From the NCBI GenBank assembly GCA_018402565.1, contig JAGYIQ010000006.1, positions 62,001-126,000 of the forward strand: a DNA stretch of 64,000 nucleotides, in the 5' to 3' direction. The translations under genes were made by a program, and so were the position numbers. Under the pieces are notes generated by a model. It was not told the origin of the DNA and did not search any database. It saw only the letters and a list, made by a program, of their open reading frames with translations. Shown here one piece after another: positions 52,519-60,376 of this stretch. Positions within the stretch are counted from its first letter, which is position 1; every line of letters begins with the position of its first letter. The stretch comes from Pirellulaceae bacterium (lineage in GTDB: Bacteria > Planctomycetota > Planctomycetia > Pirellulales > Pirellulaceae).

Positions 52519-53741
52519 ATGGGTCGAGGATTGAGAGAGGAAGTTTTCACGGCAACGGAAGTCTGTATTGTGTTCGTCACCCAACGCTGCGTGCGGACGC
52601 AATTTCTCACGGAATTGACGAGAAGACTGGACGCGATTACTCCCATCGGAAAGACTGGCTTGTGAAGCGGCTGGAGGCTTTGGCGTCAGTCACCGCTTGC
52701 GACGTGTTAGGGTTCGCAATCATGGACAATCACTTCCACGTGACCGTCCGCAATCGGCCCGACGTGGTGGCGACTTGGTCCGACGAGGAGGTGGCCATCC
52801 GCTGGCTCAAGATCTATCCCGGTCGCCGGATCGAGGAGGACCTGGGGTCGCCCACTCAGGCCGATGTCGACGCCCTGTTGGCAGACACCGAAAAAATGGC
52901 CGAGATTCGGCTGCGGCTCTCCGATATTTCCTGGTTTATGCGAGCGCTTTCTGAGCCGATCGCGCGGCGGGCCAACAAGGAAGACGGCTGCACCGGCCAT
53001 TTTTGGGAGGGGCGTTTTAAACCGAAGCGGCTCCTGGACGGGATAGGGTTGCTGGCTTGCTTGATCTACATGGATTTGAACCCGTTCCGAGCGTTGCTGG
53101 CGCATGTGGTCGAGGAGGCTAGGTACACGTCGGCTTACGCACGTCTGAAAGGGCAGCAGGGGGACATGATCGATTCGGCGGCATTCGATTTGTGTGTCTT
53201 AAGCCCCGAGGAAGCGGGCGACTTTCACAAGCATAAGACCATCGAACAACAGCGAGCGGAATTGGCGCAGCACGGTCGCGGTTTGCTGCGGTCGAGTGGC
53301 CGCAAGGTCCCGCGGGATGCTTGGTTGGCCCCGTTACAGCTGGCGAAGGACGAGTTATCGTCGGATCCCCAGGTGCACCGGGACGGGCTGCGAGCCAGCG
53401 ACCGGGGGTTCTTGCGGGTGGACTTGGATGCGTACCTGAGTTTGTTGCGTTGCACGGCCAAGAGTCCCGATATGGATCAGACAGGTCGAGACACGGTGGC
53501 CGCGGAGAAGGTGCTGAGCGACTTGTCGCTGGACGGGGAGATGTGGCGTGACCTGATGGGCAACTACAGGCGGTACTTCGGCAGCAGCAGTTGCTCGGGC
53601 TCTGGCGAGGCGATGGCCGCCTACGCTCAGAAGGTCGGCAAGCGTTGGCACCGGGGCCAACGGTGGCAACGAACGAGTCAGAAGGCTGCTCGAGTCCCGA
53701 ACCAGGCCGATAACACTGGTGTTGGCCAAGCAGATAGCTGA
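52519..53741 (+). CDS. REP-associated tyrosine (Y1/HUH) transposase, apparent N-terminal frameshift
   Basis: Y1-type HUH single-strand transposase of the RAYT/IS200-like group. The catalytic part is clear: DVLGFAIMDNHFHVTVRNRP has the HFH (HUH) motif, followed by PDVVATWSDEEVAIRWLKIY and the helical part typical of planctomycete members (~400 residues). The N-terminus expected for the family, MGRGLREEVFTATEV ... QRCVRTQFL, is in the frame starting at 52519, while GIDEKTGRDYSHRKDW onward is in the -1 frame (open from 52512 to 53741). One frameshift near 52605 joins them; no classical slippery heptamer is seen. It is therefore either recently inactivated or a sequence error. Flanked by inverted repeat arrays, as expected for a RAYT locus. 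Confidence 0.85.
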
Positions 53742-54394
53742 GCCGGCCATAATCAGTGCGACGCTGTTTAGGAGGATTGCCGTTTCGACAAATTGCTGTC
53801 GAAGTTCGGCCGGGTAGTGTTTTGTCGCAGCCGTAGGGGGTACGCTTGGAAGGCGGAACCTGCTTCGTTCGGCCAGCGTCATGTGTGGGATTGAGTTGTG
53901 CGCCGGCCTGGGGTGCGAGTTTTGCACTAAGGTCGTTTGCCTGGGGCGGTCAATAGGTAGTTAGTTTATGTAACGAGTATTGCAGGCCTAGAGGGTTGGC
54001 CGCTGTTGGGATCTGGTACTTCTGGGCACGACGCTGCAACGGCAAGAAGGCGATATGACGATCTTTTGCTCTTATCTTGGGTGACATTTAGATTTTGCGA
54101 TTTAATAAAACCGTGGTTCAGGCCTTTTTTTGGTGGATGCTATTGGATTCTCGTCACTGGCAGCAACGACTGATTCAATACGCTGCAATTTTTGACAACG
54201 TCTACTGCCAAGTAAGATGTGTCGCTTTCTAGCCTGTCGGCCCCCCAGGTCAAACGGAATAAGGCCGATGAAGTCTGAAGAGGACTCTGGGATGAGACGC
54301 TAGCCAAATGCGGTGCGATTGACCGATGGGCTGGGGCACCTTAAGTGTGGGGGTATAGCAGCAGCTGGACGCAGTAGAAGCTACGCAAAGAACA
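53742..54394. other. Intergenic region after the transposase
   Basis: No gene supported. AT-richer around 54060-54230 than the rest of the window, with no repeat family member until the array at 54395. Confidence 0.5.
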
Positions 54395-54765
54395 TGAGTG
54401 GCACCCATTGGGCGGAGTGCCACAGCCTCGGGAGACCGCTGGGAAAGATGGGTGGCACCAAATGGGAGCGGAGCGCGGGTGGGAAAGATGGGTGGCACCA
54501 AATGTGGGCGGAGCGAGGGTAGGAAAGGTGGGTGGCACCATTTGGGAGCGGAGCGAGGGCGGGAAAGGTGGGTGGCACAAATTTGGGGGCGGAGCGAGGG
54601 GCGTGGATAGGTGGGTGGCACCGATTGCTGTGGCAGAAATGGTTGCGATGGAAATAGATGGGTGGCACCGATTTTCGTGGAAATAGATGGGTGGCACCGA
54701 TTTTCGTGGAAATAGATGGGTGGCACTAATTTTCGTAGAAATAGATGGGTGGCACCAATTTTCTG
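54395..54765 (-). repeat. Right array of GGTGCCACCC palindromic units, inverted orientation
   Basis: About eleven copies of GGTGGCACC preceded by (G)TGGGT. Early units are ~42 bp (GGGTGGCACCAAATGGGAGC plus GGAGCGAGGGTGGGAAAGAT); later units are ~35 bp (GGGTGGCACCGATTTTCGTG plus GAAATAGAT). The orientation is opposite to the array at 51549-52065. Confidence 0.92.
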
Positions 54766-54799
54766 CGTCTGGTGTTTGCTATGGACGCGGCTGCCATAG

Positions 54800-54967
54800 A
54801 CGGTCGGGCAGAAAGTATTTCAAGGTCTTTCCGAAATAGATGAGATAAAGTCATGCCCAGATACGCATATAAGATAGTCAGTGCGGGGGCGTCGTTCCGC
54901 TTAGTTTGTTGCCCAGTCGGTTCGGCCGATTTCAGAACTCCCCCTGGGGCAGGGGGGAGTTCTTTTT
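54800..54967 (+). ncRNA. Candidate small RNA ending at an orphan terminator
   Basis: A strong intrinsic terminator at 54934-54967 has no coding gene upstream on its strand, so a non-coding transcript is the simplest reading. A TATAAG hexamer near 54871 could be a -10 box, but no good -35 is seen. The transcript would be short (~80-150 nt). No known RNA family recognised. Confidence 0.3.
54934..54967 (+). terminator. Strong intrinsic terminator without an obvious gene
   Basis: Eleven-base perfect stem AGAACTCCCCC/GGGGGAGTTCT around TGGGGCAG, followed by a run of Ts (54963-54967). The opposite strand has no T-run. Confidence 0.8.
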
Positions 54968-55003
54968 AAGAAGTAGAGCCAAATGGGACGGCATGGTGAC
55001 CTA

Positions 55004-55267
55004 GTGCTTTGTCGCAGCCAAACCTTGCGTGTGGCAAAGGGGTCACGCGTCAATTGTGCGAAGCACCCGCAGGGCCGTTCAGGCAATTGACGCCTGACCC
55101 CTTTGCCACACCGCAATTGTGCGAAGCACCCGAAGGGCCGTTCCGGCATTTGACTCCTGCCCCCTTTACCACACCGCAATTGTGCGAAGCACCCGCAGGG
55201 CCGTTCCGGCAATTGACGCCTGACCCCTTTGCCACACCGATCCCACAATTGAACGGTGACAAAGCAC
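55004..55267. mobile_element. Palindromic TA-flanked element with three cores
   Basis: Left end GTGCTTTGTCGCAGCC, right end GGTGACAAAGCAC, with TA on each side (55002-55003; 55268-55269). The ~63-bp core containing CAATTGTGCGAAGCACCC and ending in GACCCCTTTGCCACACCG occurs three times in tandem. Confidence 0.88.
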
Positions 55268-55269
55268 TA

Positions 55270-55407
55270 GTGCTTTGTCGTAGCCAAACCTTGGCGTGTG
55301 GTAAAGGGGCAGGATTCAATGCTGCGAAGCACCCGCAGGGCCGTTCCGGCAATTGACGCCTGACCCCTTTGCCACACCGATCCCACAATTGAACGGTGAC
55401 AAAGCAC
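55270..55407. mobile_element. Palindromic TA-flanked element with one core
   Basis: 138 bp, GTGCTTTGTCGTAGCC to GGTGACAAAGCAC, TA at 55268-55269 and 55408-55409. It shares the left TA with the right flank of the preceding three-core element, so the two sit exactly head to tail. Confidence 0.88.
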
Positions 55408-55671
55408 TAAGTTTAGATTTTGATGGATCCCTGAATTCTTGATAATTGAAGGTCAGCGTCGATTCGCATCCGTCCGACTTGAAGGTGACTCAGAAATCGG
55501 TGCCGTTTGGTCTGACTGTTCATGAGGCGTGCTATTAAAACTGGTCCCTCCGCCTGGTCCCTGCGCCTGGTGCCTACGTCAGTTGCGTGGTGCTGGTTGG
55601 TGCGACTGGTGTCTACAGGCGGCGACCTGCTTCTGGTCATGGACTCGGGTCGCTCGGGTTGCTTCTTCGTC

Positions 55672-58425
55672 TCATTCGTTCAGACTGTACGAGATGCGAA
55701 AGGTGACTCGCGGATCCATGAAGTGCTCGGGGATCGGCCCGGTGGATCGCACGGATGCTTGTGGACGTGCGGTCGTCAAGCTAACAAAACAAGGCAAGAC
55801 GCGGATATCGCGTTTTAACAAGACAGCGCGAAAAATCTGCGCGTAGTGCCGTGGGTCTGAATGATTGACCACCCAGTACTGAATTTCGAATTCTCGCATC
55901 CCGCGCACAAAATCGCTGATATCGGTGCGTATTTCTTTATCGTATACGCCGGTCACGTTTAACACGTCGATCCACGGTTGATCTGCCATTCTTGGGTCAC
56001 TTTCGGCTCGGCGACCACGGATACGCACGCCACCCTTGTCGCTTTTGTGGAATACAAACAGGCCAGCTTTAATCTCCGCGGCGACGATCGGTTCCGCTGT
56101 TTGGTAGCGATAGGTTATGGTGCCGGGTGTTCCTTGCTCGATCGGCCGCAAGTAGCTGGTTTCACCGTCCGTTTCTGTAAATGGTTCCAAGTTCTCCAAG
56201 CCGACAAAATGATCGTTGCAGCCGTTGTTCAGATCGAACCAATGCAGAAAAAGATCTTCGTTCGGGCGACCCACCAAGACATGTTCCTCGGCATTCCGCC
56301 GTTGCCCCCATTCGTGCAACGACAAGACTCCGTCAAGTTGTTGTAGCGTCGGCTTTTGCGTCGCAGTGAACTCCCAATAATCTCCTACTGGCAGTCGCAA
56401 GAATAAGTTCTTGGCCCAGACCGGCGTTTCCGCTGCCCGTCCGTTTGAATCGGTCTCCGGGGTTGATTCGGTGGCGGAGTTGGTCGTCAAAGTCGGCGTT
56501 TCTGTCAGTGCTATGCTGCGGCCAAGCACGGCGGCTTCGATTTCCGCGGCTTGGTCAGGAGCCACCAGCATCGCGGCGCCATAAGTGGCAAAGCTCCACT
56601 CCTGTAACTCAGCGATCCGATAGCCTGAGTCTCCATGGCCCTCCAGTCGGTTCAGTTCGTCGCAAAAATGCTGTATCTCGCGGCGATACAGGTTCGTAAC
56701 CGGAGCATCTAAGTCGTAACTTAGGTTTGCCAGTCGGACGGTCACTGGCGGCTGTTTCATGACTGCGATGTATTGCCGAAACGTGATCGGTTCGCGGCTG
56801 ATCAGGAACGGACTAGTCCAATTCCGCCAGTCGATGCCATCTGTGTATTCCGGATGATTAGCGAATTCCGCTCGTTTTCCATCGATGATCGAATCGCTGG
56901 GAGCGGGAACTTTCGTGAACTCGATGGCGACTCGGTTGACGCACGTCCGCTCATCGAGCCAGCGCCAGGGGCTGGAGGTCCCTGCGGCCGCTGAATCATT
57001 CCAGGGATCGCCGGCAGATAGCTGCGATGAACCTTGACCTGCCAACTCAGTGGCTGGTTGTGATTTCCACCTCGAATAGATCGTGACCAATGTTATCAAC
57101 AGGATCGCAGCCAATGCGATCATTGCGACACCAGCCCAGGTCTGGCGGCGTCCGCTTGTTTGCCGACCTGAAGGTGGTAACGATGTTGGCAACGCCAGCG
57201 GCGGCGGTGCGATGCCAGGCGTCAAGTCCGGCAGTCCGCTGATGATGGCTTGCAGTTGTTGGTAAAAATTCGCCACCGAGTCGTAGCGTTCTGATGGTTG
57301 CGGTGAGAACGCTCGGTGAAAGACCTGCAACGCGGCAGGGCTCAGGCCATACGAAGTCGGCTCCTGGCTCCATTTAGCCTGCTTGATGTGCTCCAAGAGT
57401 TCTGGAATGGACTGTCCAAAGAAGGGATGTTGGCCGGTCAAACATTGGAATGCCACCAAAGCCATCGAAAACTGATCGCTGCGATCCGTGGGCTTCTCGC
57501 CCGACACTTGTTCGGGGGACATGTACAATGGCGTGCCCGCCGGCAGGAACAGGGCTTCCGAGACATTACTTTCGAACGCCAAGCCGAAGTCCACAATGAC
57601 CACTCGGCCGGTCCCGGTCTCCAGCAGTAGATTGCCTGGCTTGATATCGCGATGCACGATACCTTGAGCGTGAGTGGCTGCAACGCCGGCCGTCAGTTGA
57701 GATAAGATCCGACCGGCTTGGAGCCGTACGGCACTGGGGTCTGCATCCAAACGCTCCTGCAGGTTGTGGCCGTCGATCCACTCCATGGCGATAAACACGT
57801 TGGGGCGATCCACCGAGCCGGGCTCGACATGGTAAATCGTCACCACGTTCGGGTGTTTGATCCGGCTGGCCAAGCGTGCTTCGTCGATGAAGGCAGATTT
57901 TTGCCCCGGTTCACGTGCGACGGACGGCGCCAGAGCTTTGATGGCGACGGGGCGATTCAGGTGGCAATCGAAGCCACGAAACAAGAAGCCGGTCGATCCA
58001 ACCGCTACCAACTCCAACAAAGCGAAATGGTCGCTGAGCCTGGCCAATTCGTGCGGGTGTTGCGGCGGTAAGGTTTGCTGCAGAAACTCGCCAACTTCGT
58101 GCTCGACCACCAGCGACGGATTACCCAGCGTCGTCATCAACATGCGGAGCCGCTGGTTGTGCGGAGCTTCAAAGAAGTGATTGGCCCGTTGGTCGCTGGC
58201 CAGTAACTTGCGGACTTGGGTTGCCAGTGGCAAGTTTTGTGACGCCAGCTCCTGCAGGTAGGCTTCACGAGCGTCCGACGTGGTTAACGCCGTTGCCGCC
58301 GCGAAGGCCGCTTCCAATTGAGCCAGATCGAAGGTTGTCACAATTTCGGTTCCGAGTCGTCCAGGCCATGGGTGATGCGTCGCTGCCGCGTCTTTGGTCA
58401 GCCGCTGTAGCTGCCGGTTGCTCAC
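55672..58425 (-). CDS. Transmembrane Ser/Thr protein kinase
   Basis: 917 residues. A variable N-terminal ~135 residues leads into a Hanks-type kinase (about 135-395). The glycine loop is atypical (VAVGSTGFLFRG), the lysine is in VAIKAL, the catalytic loop is HRDIKPGN near residue 257, the DFG is in VDFGLAF, and the activation segment ends YMSPEQ. A membrane helix (VAMIALAAILLITLVTIY, about 430-450) separates an extracytoplasmic part in which EFTKVPAPSD, REPITFRQYIAVM and RLPVGDYWEF recall a degenerate formylglycine-generating-enzyme (SUMF) fold. Start is a GTG at 58425 with no clear ribosome binding site. It follows the ECF sigma gene by 150 bp on the same strand, a pairing frequent in planctomycetes. 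Confidence 0.87.
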   Translation of the reverse strand: MSNRQLQRLTKDAAATHHPWPGRLGTEIVTTFDLAQLEAAFAAATALTTSDAREAYLQELASQNLPLATQVRKLLASDQRANHFFEAPHNQRLRMLMTTLGNPSLVVEHEVGEFLQQTLPPQHPHELARLSDHFALLELVAVGSTGFLFRGFDCHLNRPVAIKALAPSVAREPGQKSAFIDEARLASRIKHPNVVTIYHVEPGSVDRPNVFIAMEWIDGHNLQERLDADPSAVRLQAGRILSQLTAGVAATHAQGIVHRDIKPGNLLLETGTGRVVIVDFGLAFESNVSEALFLPAGTPLYMSPEQVSGEKPTDRSDQFSMALVAFQCLTGQHPFFGQSIPELLEHIKQAKWSQEPTSYGLSPAALQVFHRAFSPQPSERYDSVANFYQQLQAIISGLPDLTPGIAPPPLALPTSLPPSGRQTSGRRQTWAGVAMIALAAILLITLVTIYSRWKSQPATELAGQGSSQLSAGDPWNDSAAAGTSSPWRWLDERTCVNRVAIEFTKVPAPSDSIIDGKRAEFANHPEYTDGIDWRNWTSPFLISREPITFRQYIAVMKQPPVTVRLANLSYDLDAPVTNLYRREIQHFCDELNRLEGHGDSGYRIAELQEWSFATYGAAMLVAPDQAAEIEAAVLGRSIALTETPTLTTNSATESTPETDSNGRAAETPVWAKNLFLRLPVGDYWEFTATQKPTLQQLDGVLSLHEWGQRRNAEEHVLVGRPNEDLFLHWFDLNNGCNDHFVGLENLEPFTETDGETSYLRPIEQGTPGTITYRYQTAEPIVAAEIKAGLFVFHKSDKGGVRIRGRRAESDPRMADQPWIDVLNVTGVYDKEIRTDISDFVRGMREFEIQYWVVNHSDPRHYAQIFRAVLLKRDIRVLPCFVSLTTARPQASVRSTGPIPEHFMDPRVTFRISYSLNE

Positions 58426-58575
58426 ACGCTACGCGCCGGACGCTCCGTACGCAGGTACCGGATCGGGTGACGCCGGTGTGTCGCTTGAATCACTCAGTTG
58501 GGAGCCGACTTGGGCGCAGCATTGTTAGTATATGCGCACCGCGATGCTCGGAAATCTCAACATTCGAGAAAAGTC

Positions 58576-59370
58576 TTAAGAATTTTCCAGCGGCCACTGC
58601 AGGGACTCGGCCAACCAAGCTTTGGCGAAAGTCCATTTTCGATAGGCGGTGGCTCGGGAGAGGCCCAGTTGCACGGCGACGTCTTCGATGGAGACGTCCA
58701 AGTAGACTCGCAGTCGCACCAGTTCGGCGGTTTCGGGCATCTCGCGTTCCAGGATTTCCAGTGCGGCTTCGAACTGCAGGGTTTTTTCCCCGACGACTTG
58801 ATGCTGTTGGCTCCGCGCGGAGTGGGGCCCCAGTTGCACGCAGTGGCTTTCTTCGGCATTGCGCCGCGTGTGCCGTCGGCGAGCGCGATCGACTAGGATT
58901 TGCTTCATCACTCGGCTGGCCAGAGCCAAGTTCCCTGTTCCTGCCACCTGGACCATTGCGGCGGCCTGATCGACTGGTTTTACCCCTTGGAGGTCCGCCG
59001 CTGCGGTTGTTTGTGCGGGTCGAGTCGCTTGACACGCGATTTGGCGGCAGCTTTTCGGCCCCAATTTTTGCGAGACTTGTGCGGCAGAGTTCAGGTCTTG
59101 CGTCGAGGAGGACGCCGATATACCGCCGAGCGCCTGGTTTGTTTGAATTTCGCAGGTGGCGTCTGGCGTGCTGGGGCTTGGCTTGGCGGGGGTGGAGGCA
59201 GTGTACTTCGCTAGGCGCAGGTAGAACTCGTGTACCAAACCGGTGGCGGTCAGGGTGCACCGCCAGGACTCGTTGGCCATCAGATGCCGAGCGATCGAAC
59301 GCAGATCGCGGTAGTTGAGGTGTTCGGCGGCGGATGCGGCCGAGGTGGCGGTTGTTGGGTAATGTGTCAA
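58576..59370 (-). CDS. ECF-like sigma factor with a long insertion in region 2
   Basis: 264 residues. It belongs to the ECF-like group common next to Ser/Thr kinases in planctomycetes: LNYRDLRSIARHLM, then LTATGLVHEFYLRLAK in region 2, and later SRVMKQILVDRARRRHTRRN and the region-4 helices ELVRLRVYLDVSIEDVAVQL and GLSRATAYRKWTFAKAWL. Between YLRLAK and SRVMKQ lie about 95 residues rich in Ala, Thr, Ser and Gln, where family members normally have about 25. TTG start at 59370 with GGAG eight bases upstream. It probably directs transcription in response to the adjacent kinase (inference). Confidence 0.87.
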   Translation of the reverse strand: MTHYPTTATSAASAAEHLNYRDLRSIARHLMANESWRCTLTATGLVHEFYLRLAKYTASTPAKPSPSTPDATCEIQTNQALGGISASSSTQDLNSAAQVSQKLGPKSCRQIACQATRPAQTTAAADLQGVKPVDQAAAMVQVAGTGNLALASRVMKQILVDRARRRHTRRNAEESHCVQLGPHSARSQQHQVVGEKTLQFEAALEILEREMPETAELVRLRVYLDVSIEDVAVQLGLSRATAYRKWTFAKAWLAESLQWPLENS

Positions 59371-60376
59371 AGTTATGTCTCCGCGATCCGAGCCGCCTCG
59401 CCCCTAACGAATTCCGTATCTACAAGTGCCCCTCCGCACTATCCCAGTTTGGCGCTTACCCACCGAAGTTCACGCCGCTGGCCGTATATTGCCAGCTCGG
59501 AACGTTCCCACAACGCCCCCCCAATCACCGGCCTTCAAGGCCCATCTTCACGGGAACTGTGCACCGGGCGTCGCCCTGCCCTGCCCTGCCCTGGCAAAGC
59601 CCAGCCAGTTTTCTACTGGTAGGAGACTCAGTATACCAAGCGGCGGGTCACCTGCAAGCAAATTCTTCGCACACGCACGGTTGCCTTCAGATGACATCTC
59701 ACAATTTCATACTGGCTACACTGCTCGTCATTCGCCTGCTAAGCATTTGAATTCGATTCTTCAGCCATGCATGGAGACTACCACACGAAATGTGGAGTTA
59801 GATTCCGGTCTAATCGGCAAAAGTCATGCGGCTTATTTGGTTTGGCCAGCTCAATCCGCAGGCGTCTGGCCTCGGTTACCTGAGGCGGACGCGACATAAG
59901 CGAGCGCTTGGTATCAAGCCTTGAATTGCCTGTTCGCCATGCCTCAGGCCGGAGGCGACTGGATTGTAGTATTGTTCAGCTGAATGGCCTGTGCCGTTTC
60001 ATTGCTTTGTGAAGTTCAGTTTCACGAACCATCTATGCGGATATTTCTGTGTTGACAGTGAATTTTGCGTGGCGGAGCGACTCGTTTCTTTCGGTGTTGG
60101 CAGCTGGCTGTGTGATAACTACTCCGCCGACGATACGCGTATTTGTTGATAAGTGCGCACGCATGGCCAATTTGGCCACGACTGACCGGTCCTAACGTCT
60201 AACGCCGGCAAAATTTTTGGAATTGTGAGACAAAACGGTCGCGGGATACGCACTGATAGGCGGCGTATGGCTGGGTGGCGGTATTTCAGGAACGCGGGTT
60301 CGAGGCTGGGAGGTTCGGTTTGAGGGGGCAAGTTGCTGGGCTGTGGGGATGACGGGTTGAGGGAGGTGGGAGTCAG
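59371..60376. other. Divergent intergenic region, about 1 kb
   Basis: Between the divergent sigma factor and kinase genes. Open frames here (59426-59899 plus, 60119-60820 minus) lack recognisable content. A short CCCTG-rich run lies near 59575-59600. No member of the repeat families seen. Confidence 0.5.

Noticed and set aside
52595..52615. Programmed -1 frameshift in the transposase
   Set aside because: The reading-frame change is real, but I see no XXXYYYZ slippery heptamer at the junction and no stimulatory hairpin I can support, so mutation or error is preferred.
53355..53927. Minus-strand frame of 190 codons after the transposase
   Set aside because: Mostly antisense to the transposase; the remainder has no identifiable content.
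54250..54726. Minus-strand frame of 158 codons with repeated PPTFP and GATHLS peptides
   Set aside because: It lies almost wholly in the inverted GGTGCCACCC array.
59426..59899. Plus-strand frame of 157 codons upstream of the last kinase
   Set aside because: No recognisable motif, no ribosome binding site, and composition unlike the neighbouring genes.
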